A DNA stretch of 22,033 nucleotides, taken from assembly GCA_023666975.1 (NCBI GenBank), contig JAMPAW010000008.1:1-22033 (forward strand), in the 5' to 3' direction. A program made the position numbers and the translations under genes. Shown here one piece after another: positions 1 through 7,019 of the stretch. The notes beneath the pieces are model-generated. The model was not told the DNA's origin, made no database searches, and saw only the letters and a program-made list of their open reading frames with translations. Source of the stretch: Clostridium sp. GTDB taxonomy: Bacteria > Bacillota_A > Clostridia > Lachnospirales > Lachnospiraceae. Position 1 is the first letter of the stretch, and every line of letters starts with the position of its first letter.

Positions 1-449
1 AAATGTTTATATAAATCTAATAATCGATGTTCATGAGAAAAACATTCGATAGTAATTGAAAGCTTAGCTAAAATTTCCGATATGTTGGATTGATTAATCT
101 CACCAACAAATGTCAAAAAAATTGCAACGAGATTGTTGTCAGAGGATAACTGGGCTTTTGCTAATAATATTTTTTCAAAGATTTCATTTTGAGAAAATAA
201 AATACCTAAGTATATGTTCTTTTTTTGGGAGATTGCTGTACGCAATTGAAGTTCGTCATAAGGGGTATATTTTCTATTGACATCAAGATAGAAAGGTTGG
301 CCCGGTTGCTCTTTTTCGTAATGATTATATATTGATGTTTTCAATTTATTGTTGCTGATATAGTACATAAAATTTAGAGGGAAGTTGGAAATATCGACCC
401 CGTGTAAAATCCTTTCAATTTTTTCAGTGACAGAAGATTTGTTTCCCAT
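1..449 (-). CDS. Unrecognised protein, 3' part cut off by window edge
   Basis: An open frame of 149 codons runs from an ATG at 449-447 off the left edge without a stop. The start is supported by an AAGGAG ribosome site about 8 nt upstream. The protein begins MGNKSSVTEKIERILHGVDI and contains a Tyr/Asn/Lys-rich stretch followed by a more hydrophobic part (residues about 80-120). I see no transmembrane segment, signal peptide or catalytic motif, and I do not recognise the family. It lies 62 nt downstream of the 123-residue gene on the same strand, so the two are probably co-transcribed. The region is clearly richer in A+T than the chromosome to the right, in keeping with its place inside a mobile element. 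It could be cargo such as a defence or toxin gene, but nothing in the sequence proves that. Confidence 0.75.
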   Translation of the reverse strand, partial: MGNKSSVTEKIERILHGVDISNFPLNFMYYISNNKLKTSIYNHYEKEQPGQPFYLDVNRKYTPYDELQLRTAISQKKNIYLGILFSQNEIFEKILLAKAQLSSDNNLVAIFLTFVGEINQSNISEILAKLSITIECFSHEHRLLDLYKH

Positions 450-511
450 ATATATTTCTCCTTCGTGTTTTGGTTGGAGTTGCTGATAGAACAGGCACTA
501 ATTAGATTTAT

Positions 512-883
512 TTAAAGTTCCATATCCCATTCATCATCATAGCTATTGATTGGTGCATTTTCTAATACTTCTTCAACGGCTGCTTCCCAATCAATTTCGG
601 AACGGTTATCAGAATTTAATTCGTCATATATTTGATTTACGGCATCGTCTATAGAGTTAGTGTTCTCTAAAATTTGAACACATTTTTTTCGCAGTGTATA
701 ATTCATTATTTCTGAAATCAATCCAAACGAAACGCCTATTGCGATAATTTGTTCTAAAATGGGATCGTAGCTTGATGTCTTTTTTTTCTCCGTATTATTT
801 TGTATGTATAGTTTGATAGCTTTTCTTATTTTTTCTTTTAACTTAGCAATTTGCTCATCAGATAAAACTTTTCGTTTACTCAT
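512..883 (-). CDS. Small acidic hypothetical protein (123 aa)
   Basis: A complete frame with ATG at 883-881 and a GGAGG ribosome site about 7 nt upstream. The first 35 residues are Lys-rich and helical in character (MSKRKVLSDEQIAKLKEKIR), the middle (residues about 43-62) is hydrophobic, and the last 50 residues are strongly acidic, ending DDEWDMEL. I do not recognise a domain. A basic head with an acidic tail suits a protein that binds nucleic acid or a partner protein, but this is inference. It sits between the XRE-type regulator and the partial gene at the left edge, all on the minus strand. A hairpin at 939-968 separates it from the regulator, so part of its transcription may come from its own promoter or from read-through. 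Confidence 0.75.
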   Translation of the reverse strand: MSKRKVLSDEQIAKLKEKIRKAIKLYIQNNTEKKKTSSYDPILEQIIAIGVSFGLISEIMNYTLRKKCVQILENTNSIDDAVNQIYDELNSDNRSEIDWEAAVEEVLENAPINSYDDEWDMEL

Positions 884-938
884 AAATCATCCTCCAGTTA
901 ATAATAAACTTCCTCGTGTATAGTTTCTATATCTAAAA

Positions 939-968
939 TATATATCCCTCATCATTGAGGGATATATA
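939..968 (-). terminator. Perfect 13-bp hairpin downstream of the XRE gene
   Basis: A perfect inverted repeat: arm TATATATCCCTCA (939-951), loop of 4 nt, mirror arm 956-968. Read on the minus strand it follows the XRE stop codon and is followed by TTTTAG, a short U-tract. On the plus strand a run TTTTTT lies near 978-984. It probably works as a partial terminator between the regulator and the two downstream genes. A role as an operator for the XRE protein is also possible because the arms are long and symmetrical. Confidence 0.6.
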
Positions 969-991
969 GATGATATTGTTTTTTCTTTGTG

Positions 992-1354
992 TTATCCTAT
1001 ATTTTTTCTGCTGTTCTCTTTTTTTCTGGACTCATTTTCTCGGTGTAATTCTATCATTTTTCCCATAATAAAATCTTGATCTTCTAAAGAGAGTCTATTA
1101 TAATATTCAGTCAATCTGCTATTTTTAGCATTCATTACTTCAAGTTGGACAACTCTTTTGTAATTAGTTCTGCCAAGTAAATAGTCAACCGAGACATCAT
1201 ATAAATCAGCAATCGATACTAAAATATTAATTGAAGGTGTTACGATACCGCTTTCATATTTCTGATATTGTTGTTGAGACATATTTAATTTTTCTGCTAT
1301 ATCTATTTGTCGATAGTTATTAGATTCTCTTAAATCACGAATTCTTTTATGCAT
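992..1354 (-). CDS. XRE-family helix-turn-helix transcriptional regulator
   Basis: A 120-residue protein with a classic Cro/CI-type helix-turn-helix in residues about 4-60: the stretch RQIDIAEKLNMSQQQYQKYE is the two-helix core, followed by the usual tail ending VSVDYLLGRTN. The C-terminal half (from residue 70) is charged and helical, possibly a dimerisation arm; it lacks a peptidase motif, so it is not a LexA-like self-cleaving repressor. The ATG at 1354-1352 is preceded by a weak site (GTTGG). It is divergent from the recombinase, and the space between them holds palindromes at 1412-1448 and 1449-1496 that are natural candidate operators. It probably controls the minus-strand cassette, and perhaps the element's excision gene, as such regulators do in integrative elements. 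Confidence 0.9.
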   Translation of the reverse strand: MHKRIRDLRESNNYRQIDIAEKLNMSQQQYQKYESGIVTPSINILVSIADLYDVSVDYLLGRTNYKRVVQLEVMNAKNSRLTEYYNRLSLEDQDFIMGKMIELHRENESRKKENSRKNIG

Positions 1355-1396
1355 AAAATCACCAACTTTAAATTATCACATTTCAGTACTTATGAC

Positions 1397-1425
1397 TTGA
1401 CAAAACATATTATAAGTTGTATCGT
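1397..1425 (+). promoter_or_regulatory. Candidate rightward promoter of the element control region
   Basis: A perfect -35 hexamer TTGACA (1397-1402) is followed after 17 nt by TATCGT (1420-1425), a 4/6 match to the -10 box. The same DNA on the minus strand contains TATAAT, so divergent promoters may overlap here. The -10 lies inside the inverted repeat 1412-1448, which would allow repression by the neighbouring XRE protein. Position and spacing are seen; activity is inferred. Confidence 0.4.
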
Positions 1426-1448
1426 ACATATAAAAATATGTAACTTAT
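1412..1448. repeat. Inverted repeat in divergent promoter region
   Basis: Two nested pairs of arms, ATAAGTT...AACTTAT (1412-1418 and 1442-1448) and ACATAT...ATATGT (1426-1431 and 1436-1441), are centred on AAAA. The structure overlaps the candidate promoter between the divergent XRE gene and the recombinase block, and is a possible operator. Confidence 0.5.
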
Positions 1449-1496
1449 ATTATCTTATCAAAGCATTCTTCCGCAAGAATTCCCTGATAAGATAAT
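1449..1496. repeat. Long stem-loop with perfect 12-bp outer arms
   Basis: Outer arms ATTATCTTATCA (1449-1460) and TGATAAGATAAT (1485-1496) are perfect inverted copies. Inside them lies a second perfect stem, ATTCTT (1465-1470) with AAGAAT (1475-1480), around the loop CCGC. The two stems are joined by 4-nt internal loops. There is no U-tract on either side, so it is not a simple terminator. It could act as a structured leader RNA, a single-strand fold used in transfer, or a protein-binding site. Confidence 0.6.
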
Positions 1497-1787
1497 ATGT
1501 AGCGAAGTTATAGACGGTATATCAAGCTGTATGTTATGTTTCCAGTCGAATAATTTATGGCACAACGGAACGAGAACCTTTAAAACTGAATAGTATGAGG
1601 CGACTGCGGTTTTGCGATGATAAGATATGAGCAAAAATAGCGCACCTACCTGATTATTAAAGTACCTGATACTGGACGCAGTAATCTACTTATTGTCAGA
1701 GGCAGTATAAAATAGATAAAGTTGACACTATCTCGTTAGAGGTCATAGCCAAATTATGATTTAAGGCAGTAGGGAAAAGGAAATAAT
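1497..1787. other. Gene-free stretch of the element control region
   Basis: I see no credible coding frame here on either strand. It holds a direct repeat TACCTGAT at 1647-1654 and 1663-1670 (16 nt apart) and a TTGACA at 1722-1727 without a convincing -10 partner. It may be the untranslated leader of the recombinase transcript or contain sites for recombination accessory proteins. Confidence 0.4.
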
Positions 1788-1871
1788 ATGGTACTCGGGC
1801 ACAAAAGGCACCGGGAGAGATTAAGAACTGGGAGAGCAGAAATGCTGGTTGTTGAGTACATAAATGAATAA
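1788..1871 (+). CDS. Very short ORF (27 aa) ahead of the recombinase block
   Basis: ATG at 1788 follows AAAAGGAAATAAT, a plausible ribosome site, and encodes 27 residues starting MVLGHKRHRERLRTGRAE and ending at TAA 1869-1871. The product is very basic in its first half. The stop overlaps an ATG (TAATG) in the frame of the next small gene, which could couple their translation. I do not recognise the peptide, and a chance ORF is possible. Confidence 0.3.
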   Translation: MVLGHKRHRERLRTGRAEMLVVEYINE

Positions 1872-1921
1872 TGGATAAGCAGGCAAGCATAGTTATAACC
1901 AACGAGATGAGGAGACTGCAT

Positions 1922-2041
1922 ATGAAGGAAAAGACAACTTATACGGTTGAACGTGAATATCGGGGAAAGATTACACCGGAGGAATTAGTTAAGCGGATTG
2001 TTGCGATACATAGGCAGGATACGCAGAAGAGGGCAGGGTAA
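1922..2041 (+). CDS. Small protein (39 aa) directly upstream of the serine recombinase
   Basis: ATG at 1922 has an excellent GAGGAG site 7 nt upstream and encodes 39 residues, MKEKTTYTVEREYRGKITPE followed by a helical stretch ELVKRIVAIHRQ. An in-frame ATG at 1871 would add 17 residues but has no ribosome site of its own and could be used only by coupling to the preceding ORF. Short conserved ORFs of this type often precede recombinase genes in clostridial integrative elements; from memory the sequence fits that pattern, but I cannot name a family. An accessory or directionality role is a guess. The gap to the recombinase is 48 nt. Confidence 0.6.
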   Translation: MKEKTTYTVEREYRGKITPEELVKRIVAIHRQDTQKRAG

Positions 2042-2089
2042 AAGTTTGTTGCAGGTAGTATGATCTGAATCCGGAAGACAGGTGGAAGT

Positions 2090-3685
2090 ATGAGCAAAAG
2101 CATAATATTTAATACGGCGCTGTATATCCGTTTATCCAGGGAAGATGGGGATAAGGAGGAGAGTGACAGTGTCAGCAATCAGAGAAAACTTTTACTGGAA
2201 TATATCGAGGGCAAGAATGAATTTATATTAAAAGATATCTACGTCGATGATGGCTTTACCGGCACCAGTTTTGAACGTCCTGAATTTAAACGCATGATGC
2301 AGGATATTGATAACGGAGAAATCAATTGTGTTATCGTTAAGGATTTATCCCGTTTTGGAAGGGATTATATTGATACCGGCCGTTATCTGGAAAGATATTT
2401 TCCTCAGGCGGGAGTCCGGTTTATTGCAATATCAGACGGGATAGACAGTTTGAAGCAGGTATATGACATGATGCTGCCGATTAAAAATATATTTAATGAG
2501 CAGTATGCAAGAGATATTTCTAAAAAGATACAAGAGACAATCCGTGTAAAGCAGCATGCAGGAGAGTTTATCGGCTCCTTTGCAAGCTATGGTTACAAAA
2601 AGTCGCCTGCGGATAAGAATAAACTGGTCATTGATGAATATCCGGCAAGTATTGTCCGGAGAATTTTTGACATGTATATATCGGGGATAGGGAAGCAGAG
2701 GATAGCAAGAATACTTACCGAGGAAGGTGTATTGTCCCCGTCAGCATATAAAGAATTAAATGGGGATAAATACAAGAACAGTAACAGCCGCAATAAATAC
2801 TGGACCTATTCGACGGTTAATAGTATACTACATAAGGAGATTTATGTGGGGAATATGGTTCAGGGGACAAAGCATCAGGTGATGCGTGGACGACAGGAAA
2901 GGATAGAAAAAGAGAATTGGGTTGTGGTCAAAGATACGCACGAGCCAATCATAGACATAGACACATGGAACAAAGCGCAGCTCCTTTTAAGCAGGAGAAC
3001 CAGGGAACTTGACCTGGCAGCAAATCAGAATATATTTGCCGGATTTATCCGGTGCGGGGATTGTAATTCCGCCATGGCGAGAATATCATGGCCAAGGGCA
3101 GACGGAACCAAAGAACATGCTTTTTATTGCGGAACATATAAGCGGTATGGAAAAAACTTCTGTACTCCGCACAGGATGCCGTATAAAGTATTAGAGCACA
3201 TCGTTCTGGACGATTTGCGGAAAATCATACAGAGTATTAACGATTTGGAGGTCTTGGTGAAAAGTAACCCCAAAGGTTATCCGGATAATACGGTACAGAT
3301 ACAATCCCAGATTGCCCAGACAAAAGCGGAATATGATAAAATAAAAAAATGGAAGCAGTCAACATATGAAGACTGGAAAGAAGATTTGATTTCCAAGGAA
3401 GAGTATATCTCTTACCGGGAGGATTACCTGAAGAGAGAGGAATTTCTCAAAAACAAGATAGAATCATTAGAGAAGCTGAAGGAGCCGGAAGAACAGAATT
3501 TTTTTGAAGCAGTATGGATCACAAGGCTTTTAGAGCTTGGGGAGGTAGAAGACCTTGACCGGGAGATCATTGTAGAAATGATTGATAAAATATATATCTA
3601 TGAAAATCAAAGAATCAAGATCGTATATAATTTTACTGATGAGCTGAAGGAATTGTTTGAGGAGAAAGTACATTTTCGCTATTAG
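2090..3685 (+). CDS. Large serine recombinase (TndX/TnpX-like integrase)
   Basis: A 531-residue site-specific recombinase, close to the length of TndX of Tn5397. The N-terminal resolvase domain (residues about 8-150) has the nucleophile Ser16 in YIRLSRED and the conserved DLSRFGRDY block at 85-93. A recombinase domain (about 160-300) and a zinc ribbon (Cys322, Cys325, Cys347, Cys358) follow, then a coiled-coil-like charged region (about 395-465) and a C-terminal tail. It cuts and rejoins DNA through a covalent serine-DNA link at short sites with a 2-bp core, and should both insert and excise the element. ATG 2090 has an AGGTGG site just upstream. All visible catalytic motifs are intact, so the element may still be mobile. 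Its TAG stop (3683-3685) abuts the interrupted amidase, so the attachment site lies at or within the last codons. Confidence 0.95.
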   Translation: MSKSIIFNTALYIRLSREDGDKEESDSVSNQRKLLLEYIEGKNEFILKDIYVDDGFTGTSFERPEFKRMMQDIDNGEINCVIVKDLSRFGRDYIDTGRYLERYFPQAGVRFIAISDGIDSLKQVYDMMLPIKNIFNEQYARDISKKIQETIRVKQHAGEFIGSFASYGYKKSPADKNKLVIDEYPASIVRRIFDMYISGIGKQRIARILTEEGVLSPSAYKELNGDKYKNSNSRNKYWTYSTVNSILHKEIYVGNMVQGTKHQVMRGRQERIEKENWVVVKDTHEPIIDIDTWNKAQLLLSRRTRELDLAANQNIFAGFIRCGDCNSAMARISWPRADGTKEHAFYCGTYKRYGKNFCTPHRMPYKVLEHIVLDDLRKIIQSINDLEVLVKSNPKGYPDNTVQIQSQIAQTKAEYDKIKKWKQSTYEDWKEDLISKEEYISYREDYLKREEFLKNKIESLEKLKEPEEQNFFEAVWITRLLELGEVEDLDREIIVEMIDKIYIYENQRIKIVYNFTDELKELFEEKVHFRY

Positions 3686-4429
3686 CACCCAACACATGGC
3701 GGCTATGACAATGGGGCCTCCTATGAAGGACGAAAGGAAAAAGATGATAATTTAAGGCTGGCTTTGGCTGTGGGAGCAATTTTGGAGCGAGATGGATTTC
3801 CAGTCGTCTACACGCGGACAACAGATGTCTATCAGCGGCCGATTGACAAGGCGAGAATTGCAAACGAAAGCGGTGGCGATTATTTTGTTTCTTTCCATAG
3901 AAACGCAAGCCCGAATGCCAATACCTACAGCGGCGTGCAGACATTGGTATATAACGACTCCGGTGTGCCGGCGGAACTGGCAAGAAATATCAATGCGCAA
4001 ATGGTTCAAGTGGGATTTAATGATTTGGGGATACCGGTCCGGCCGGATTTGGTGGTTCTCAGGAGGACAGAAATGCCTGCTGTTTTGATTGAAGCGGGAT
4101 TTCTCAATACCGATGCGGATAATGAGACATTTGACCAGAATTTTGACGAGCTGGCGGCGGCAATTGCCAGAGGGATTGAGCAGACTGTCGGGACGGGAAG
4201 CGGCAGCGGCACAAGGAGCTTTGGCGTCCAGGTGGGACTTTACCGCAGATATGAAAATGCGCAGTATGCGTTAAATGAATTGCTGAATAATGGGTACAAC
4301 GGGCAGATTCGTGAATGGGGACAATACTATGCCGTGATTGCCGGACAGGAGCCGGATATTGAGGCGGCAAGAAATTTGGAGCGGCGGCTGGCGGCGCAGG
4401 GGTATGATACGCTGGTTGTGAATCTGTAG
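3686..4429 (+). pseudogene. N-acetylmuramoyl-L-alanine amidase with SPOR domain, interrupted at its 5' end
   Basis: The frame from 3686 reads HPTHGGYDNGASYEGRKEKD, which matches the Amidase_3 opening DPGHGG from its proline on. The first zinc His (HGG), the Glu of the EKD block, the zinc His of VSFHRNAS and the catalytic Glu of LIEAGF are all present, so the zinc-dependent amidase fold is complete from that point. A Gly/Ser linker (GTGSGSGT) leads to a C-terminal SPOR domain (FGVQVGLYRRYENAQYAL onward), which binds glycan denuded of stem peptides. The N-terminus, including any signal peptide, is missing and should lie beyond the left end of the element. A TTG at 3764 lies inside the fold and is not a real start. 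The frame is the same as that of the recombinase, separated only by its TAG. CwlC-like sporulation amidases share this two-domain layout. Confidence 0.88.
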
Positions 4430-4528
4430 CCTGTGCTCGCCGGTTAGCCGGTATCAAATTCCAAAAGCTGGAATGATAATGAAAGATTTATAAAAATTTG
4501 AAAAATAGATAGATTTCTTGGTACTTTG

Positions 4529-4537
4529 TGCTATACT
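4529..4537 (+). promoter_or_regulatory. Extended -10 promoter for the deacetylase gene
   Basis: TGC-TATACT (4529-4537) is an extended -10 element about 33 nt upstream of the deacetylase ATG. No good -35 hexamer is seen 17 nt upstream, as is usual for extended -10 promoters. The intergenic region also has a 6-bp hairpin (4458-4474) without a U-tract. Confidence 0.5.
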
Positions 4538-4569
4538 TAGTGATAGAAAAATAGAAATGGAAAGAGAAA

Positions 4570-5481
4570 ATGATGAATATACGAGAGATTATATTAAGTT
4601 TAAGAGCAGCTATGGCAAAAGAACCGTTTTGGGATTCATGGATGTTATATTTAATCTATATTGTTGTGGTCAGTGCGTTTTGCATTTTGCTTGCGCAGAT
4701 GTCGCATGGCAGTAAGCTGCGCATATGGTATTATCGGCTGACACATGATGAGGTGATTGACAAGGGAGTTCAACATTCTGCGAATCCGATTGATTCGCAG
4801 AATGGAGTGTTTCTTACGCATTATCGTTATCAGAGCTTTGGTGCAAGCAATCCGGAAGAGGTAGATTTGAATGCGCCAATGGTTGCCCTTACCTTTGACG
4901 ACGGGCCAAATCCCCAGTCTACTCAGCGCATTTTAGATGTGTTAGGAAGCAATTACTCGCGGGCAACGTTTTTTGTCGTGGGAACAAATGCGGAAAAATA
5001 TCCGGAAATGCTGCAGGTTATTGCTTCGTCGGGGTGCGAGATTGGCAACCATACATATGGCCATGCCAAATTGACCGATTTAAGTGAGCAGGATGTTGAA
5101 GAGCAGATTGACAAGGTGAACAGGGCGGTTCGCAAGGCGACTGGGAGTGATACGACGGTGATTCGTCCGCCTTACGGAGCGTATGATGACAATCTTCTCT
5201 CCCAGCTGCAGGAGCCGGTTGTTTTGTGGGACTTGGATACGGAAGATTGGGACAGCCGTAATGCGCAGACGATTGTGGAAAATGTGCTCTCCAAAATTAA
5301 GGACGGGGATATTGTTTTGATGCATGATATTTATGATTCCACTGCCGAGGCCATTGAGATATTGGTTCCCAAACTGAAGGAACAGGGATATCAGATTGTG
5401 ACAGTCAGCGAGATGGCAAGGTACAAAGGAAAGGAACTGGAGCTTCATAAGGCTTATGGTGTGATAGGCGGCGGTGAATAG
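4570..5481 (+). CDS. Membrane-anchored polysaccharide deacetylase (NodB domain)
   Basis: A 303-residue protein with one transmembrane segment (residues about 25-43) that anchors it with the catalytic domain outside. The NodB fold starts near residue 104: metal-binding TFDDGP (108-113, Asp110 as general base and Asp111 as metal ligand), HTYGH (His161 and His165), the RPPYG block (199-203), the D-x-x-DW motif near 223-227, and the final His of LMHD (252). Such enzymes remove acetyl groups from peptidoglycan GlcNAc or other polysaccharides and can give lysozyme resistance; sporulation paralogues (PdaA-like) also exist. The start at 4570 is followed by a second ATG at 4573, with a weak GGAAAG site. 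It is next to a peptidoglycan amidase, which supports a wall-remodelling role. The exact substrate cannot be told. Confidence 0.92.
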   Translation: MMNIREIILSLRAAMAKEPFWDSWMLYLIYIVVVSAFCILLAQMSHGSKLRIWYYRLTHDEVIDKGVQHSANPIDSQNGVFLTHYRYQSFGASNPEEVDLNAPMVALTFDDGPNPQSTQRILDVLGSNYSRATFFVVGTNAEKYPEMLQVIASSGCEIGNHTYGHAKLTDLSEQDVEEQIDKVNRAVRKATGSDTTVIRPPYGAYDDNLLSQLQEPVVLWDLDTEDWDSRNAQTIVENVLSKIKDGDIVLMHDIYDSTAEAIEILVPKLKEQGYQIVTVSEMARYKGKELELHKAYGVIGGGE

Positions 5482-5557
5482 CGGACAGGCATAATGGAAG
5501 CGGGACATAAAGGAGAAAACTGTCGGTAGAATTCTTGTCCGGAGGTGCGGCATAAGG

Positions 5558-5586
5558 TTGACAATTTGGAGGATATTCTTTACAAT
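5558..5586 (+). promoter_or_regulatory. Strong sigma-A promoter for the cda gene cluster
   Basis: TTGACA (5558-5563), a 17-nt spacer and TACAAT (5581-5586) give a near-consensus promoter about 60 nt upstream of the first gene of the packed set that includes cdaA and cdaR. An inverted pair CGGACA (5482-5487) and TGTCCG (5536-5541) lies just upstream with a long loop and may be chance. Confidence 0.75.
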
Positions 5587-5648
5587 TAATACAGGTATTT
5601 TAGATATAAATCGGACAGCAGGAATGTTGAGAAGGCTGGTGGAGCGGT

Positions 5649-6089
5649 ATGGTTCAGGAAGAAAAAGTGAAACTGATGAGCAGGATTGCGATTTATGAAA
5701 AGCATGAAGGAAAGACGGAGATTCCGATGAATACATTTTACAAAGCAGATTATGTCAGGCTGAATGCGTTAAAGGCAATCGTATCTGCTACGGTAGTGTA
5801 TGTTTTGGTGGCCGCACTAGTGGCGGTCTATCAAATCGAATATATTCTGGCCAATATACTGAAGGTGGATTACAAAAAACTTCTGGCTGTTCTTTTGCTG
5901 GGCTATGGTGTCTGGATTTTTCTGTATTGGCTGATTGCAAGGATTCTTTATGCCAAGCGTTATGAAGATGCAAGGTCGAATATCATCATATACAACCACC
6001 GCCTGAAAAAGCTTCAGGAGAAAACCGGAAAAGAAGTGGTAAAGACAAAGAGAGGGGTGGTAGTTGGTGACGACTTTATTGACTTTTAG
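5649..6089 (+). CDS. Hypothetical membrane protein, two transmembrane segments
   Basis: A 146-residue protein with a charged N-terminal part (1-42), two hydrophobic segments (about 43-66 and 79-102) and a basic cytoplasmic-type tail, ending DDFIDF. No domain is recognised. ATG 5649 follows GGTGGAG. Its 3' end overlaps the next gene by 26 nt, so the two are surely co-translated. It is the first gene after the 5558 promoter and shares an operon with cdaA and cdaR, which suggests an envelope or c-di-AMP-related role, but this is inference from position only. Confidence 0.82.
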   Translation: MVQEEKVKLMSRIAIYEKHEGKTEIPMNTFYKADYVRLNALKAIVSATVVYVLVAALVAVYQIEYILANILKVDYKKLLAVLLLGYGVWIFLYWLIARILYAKRYEDARSNIIIYNHRLKKLQEKTGKEVVKTKRGVVVGDDFIDF

Positions 6090-7005
6090 GGATAACATAA
6101 AGGGATTTTGCAGCCGTTATGATTATGTGGTAACACCGTTAGTGAAATTCATTGCAGCGATGATGGTTTTTTTATCAATTAACGGCAAAATGGGATATAT
6201 GGCGGCGTTGGATAATATACTAGTAGTAGCACTGTTATCGGCTGTCTGTGCATTTCTTCCGCTGGAGTTCATGGCAGGAATTGGCGGAATGATGTTGTTA
6301 CTGCATTCGTTTAAGGTGTCTATTGATGTGGCGGCAGTTGGTCTGGCATTGATTTTGATTTTTTATTGTGGATATATGCGTTTTGCTCCGAAAACCGGAT
6401 TAATCGTATTTCTGGTACCGTTATTTTATTCGGGACAACTTCTGTACGCATTACCCATTATCCTTGGATTTTTGATCGGGCCGGCCGCAATTATACCGAT
6501 AGCTTTTGGTCTTATCCTGTGCAATTATCAGGAACAGCTGGGACAGCTTGTGAATGTACTTGCCGCTTCTACAGAGGAAGATGAGGCAGTGCAGGGGTAT
6601 CAATATGTTTTATCGGCATTCGTCAGTAACAAAATGCTGTGGCTGACCATAATTGTTTTTGCCTGTATCGTGGTGATTACTTATGTGGTTTACCGGGCTT
6701 CTTTCCCTTATTCGTGGATAGTTGCATTTTGTGTGGGCGGATTTGCCAATGTTGTCCTGTTTCTGTTTGGGAGTGTTATACTGCTTATCGAAGTAGAGAT
6801 TCCACCCATTCTGGTCGGAAGTGTTTTGGGAATTGTGATTTCCATTGTATTACAGTTTTGCAAAGGCATTGTAGACTATCAGGGGACAGAGCTTTTGCAG
6901 TTTGAGGACGATGAATATTATTATTATGTTAAAGCGATTCCGAAGATGTCTGTTGCGGAATCCAATAAGAATGTAAAGCGTATTAATTCCAAAATACATA
7001 AATAA
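6064..7005 (+). CDS. Polytopic membrane protein upstream of cdaA
   Basis: A 313-residue protein with about 8-9 hydrophobic segments between residues 20 and 270 and a cytoplasmic tail containing the acidic/aromatic run FEDDEYYYY. It resembles proteins annotated loosely as permeases, but I find no ATP-binding partner or transport motif. The start is TTG 6064 or GTG 6067, both within the upstream gene and both preceded by GAGGGGTGG; neither can be preferred with certainty. The 14-nt gap to cdaA argues for linked function, perhaps as a partner or sensor for the cyclase. The function is unknown. Confidence 0.85.
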   Translation: MVTTLLTFRDNIKGFCSRYDYVVTPLVKFIAAMMVFLSINGKMGYMAALDNILVVALLSAVCAFLPLEFMAGIGGMMLLLHSFKVSIDVAAVGLALILIFYCGYMRFAPKTGLIVFLVPLFYSGQLLYALPIILGFLIGPAAIIPIAFGLILCNYQEQLGQLVNVLAASTEEDEAVQGYQYVLSAFVSNKMLWLTIIVFACIVVITYVVYRASFPYSWIVAFCVGGFANVVLFLFGSVILLIEVEIPPILVGSVLGIVISIVLQFCKGIVDYQGTELLQFEDDEYYYYVKAIPKMSVAESNKNVKRINSKIHK

Positions 7006-7019
7006 ATGGAGATGGGATA

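Larger units (their letters stand above)
1..3692. mobile_element. Right end of an integrated element with serine recombinase
   Basis: The element is recognised by its serine recombinase at the extreme right end, by the A+T-rich cargo to its left, and by the sudden start of amidase coding sequence at 3686 without an N-terminus. The right boundary is placed between about 3683 and 3695: the codons CAC CCA ACA precede CAT GGC GGC, where an intact amidase would have codons for Asp-Pro-Gly before His-Gly-Gly. The left end, the attL site and any conjugation genes are outside the window, so it cannot be said whether this is a conjugative element, a mobilisable transposon or a prophage-like island. 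No conjugation gene is visible in the part shown. Confidence 0.85.

Noticed and set aside
1696..2178. Minus-strand frames of 68 and 79 codons in the element control region
   Set aside because: Hydrophobic, without ribosome sites, and overlapping the better supported plus-strand small ORF and the recombinase start.
3764..4429. Independent 221-residue amidase gene starting at TTG 3764
   Set aside because: The TTG lies inside the amidase fold, after the first zinc His and Glu, and has no ribosome site. The homologous frame extends back to 3686, so this is an interrupted gene.
4458..4474. Hairpin ATTCCA/TGGAAT as terminator of the amidase
   Set aside because: The stem is only 6 bp, A+T-rich, and has no U-tract after it.
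5080..5736. Minus-strand frame of 218 codons
   Set aside because: It is the antisense of the deacetylase gene and its downstream spacer, with no domain or ribosome site.
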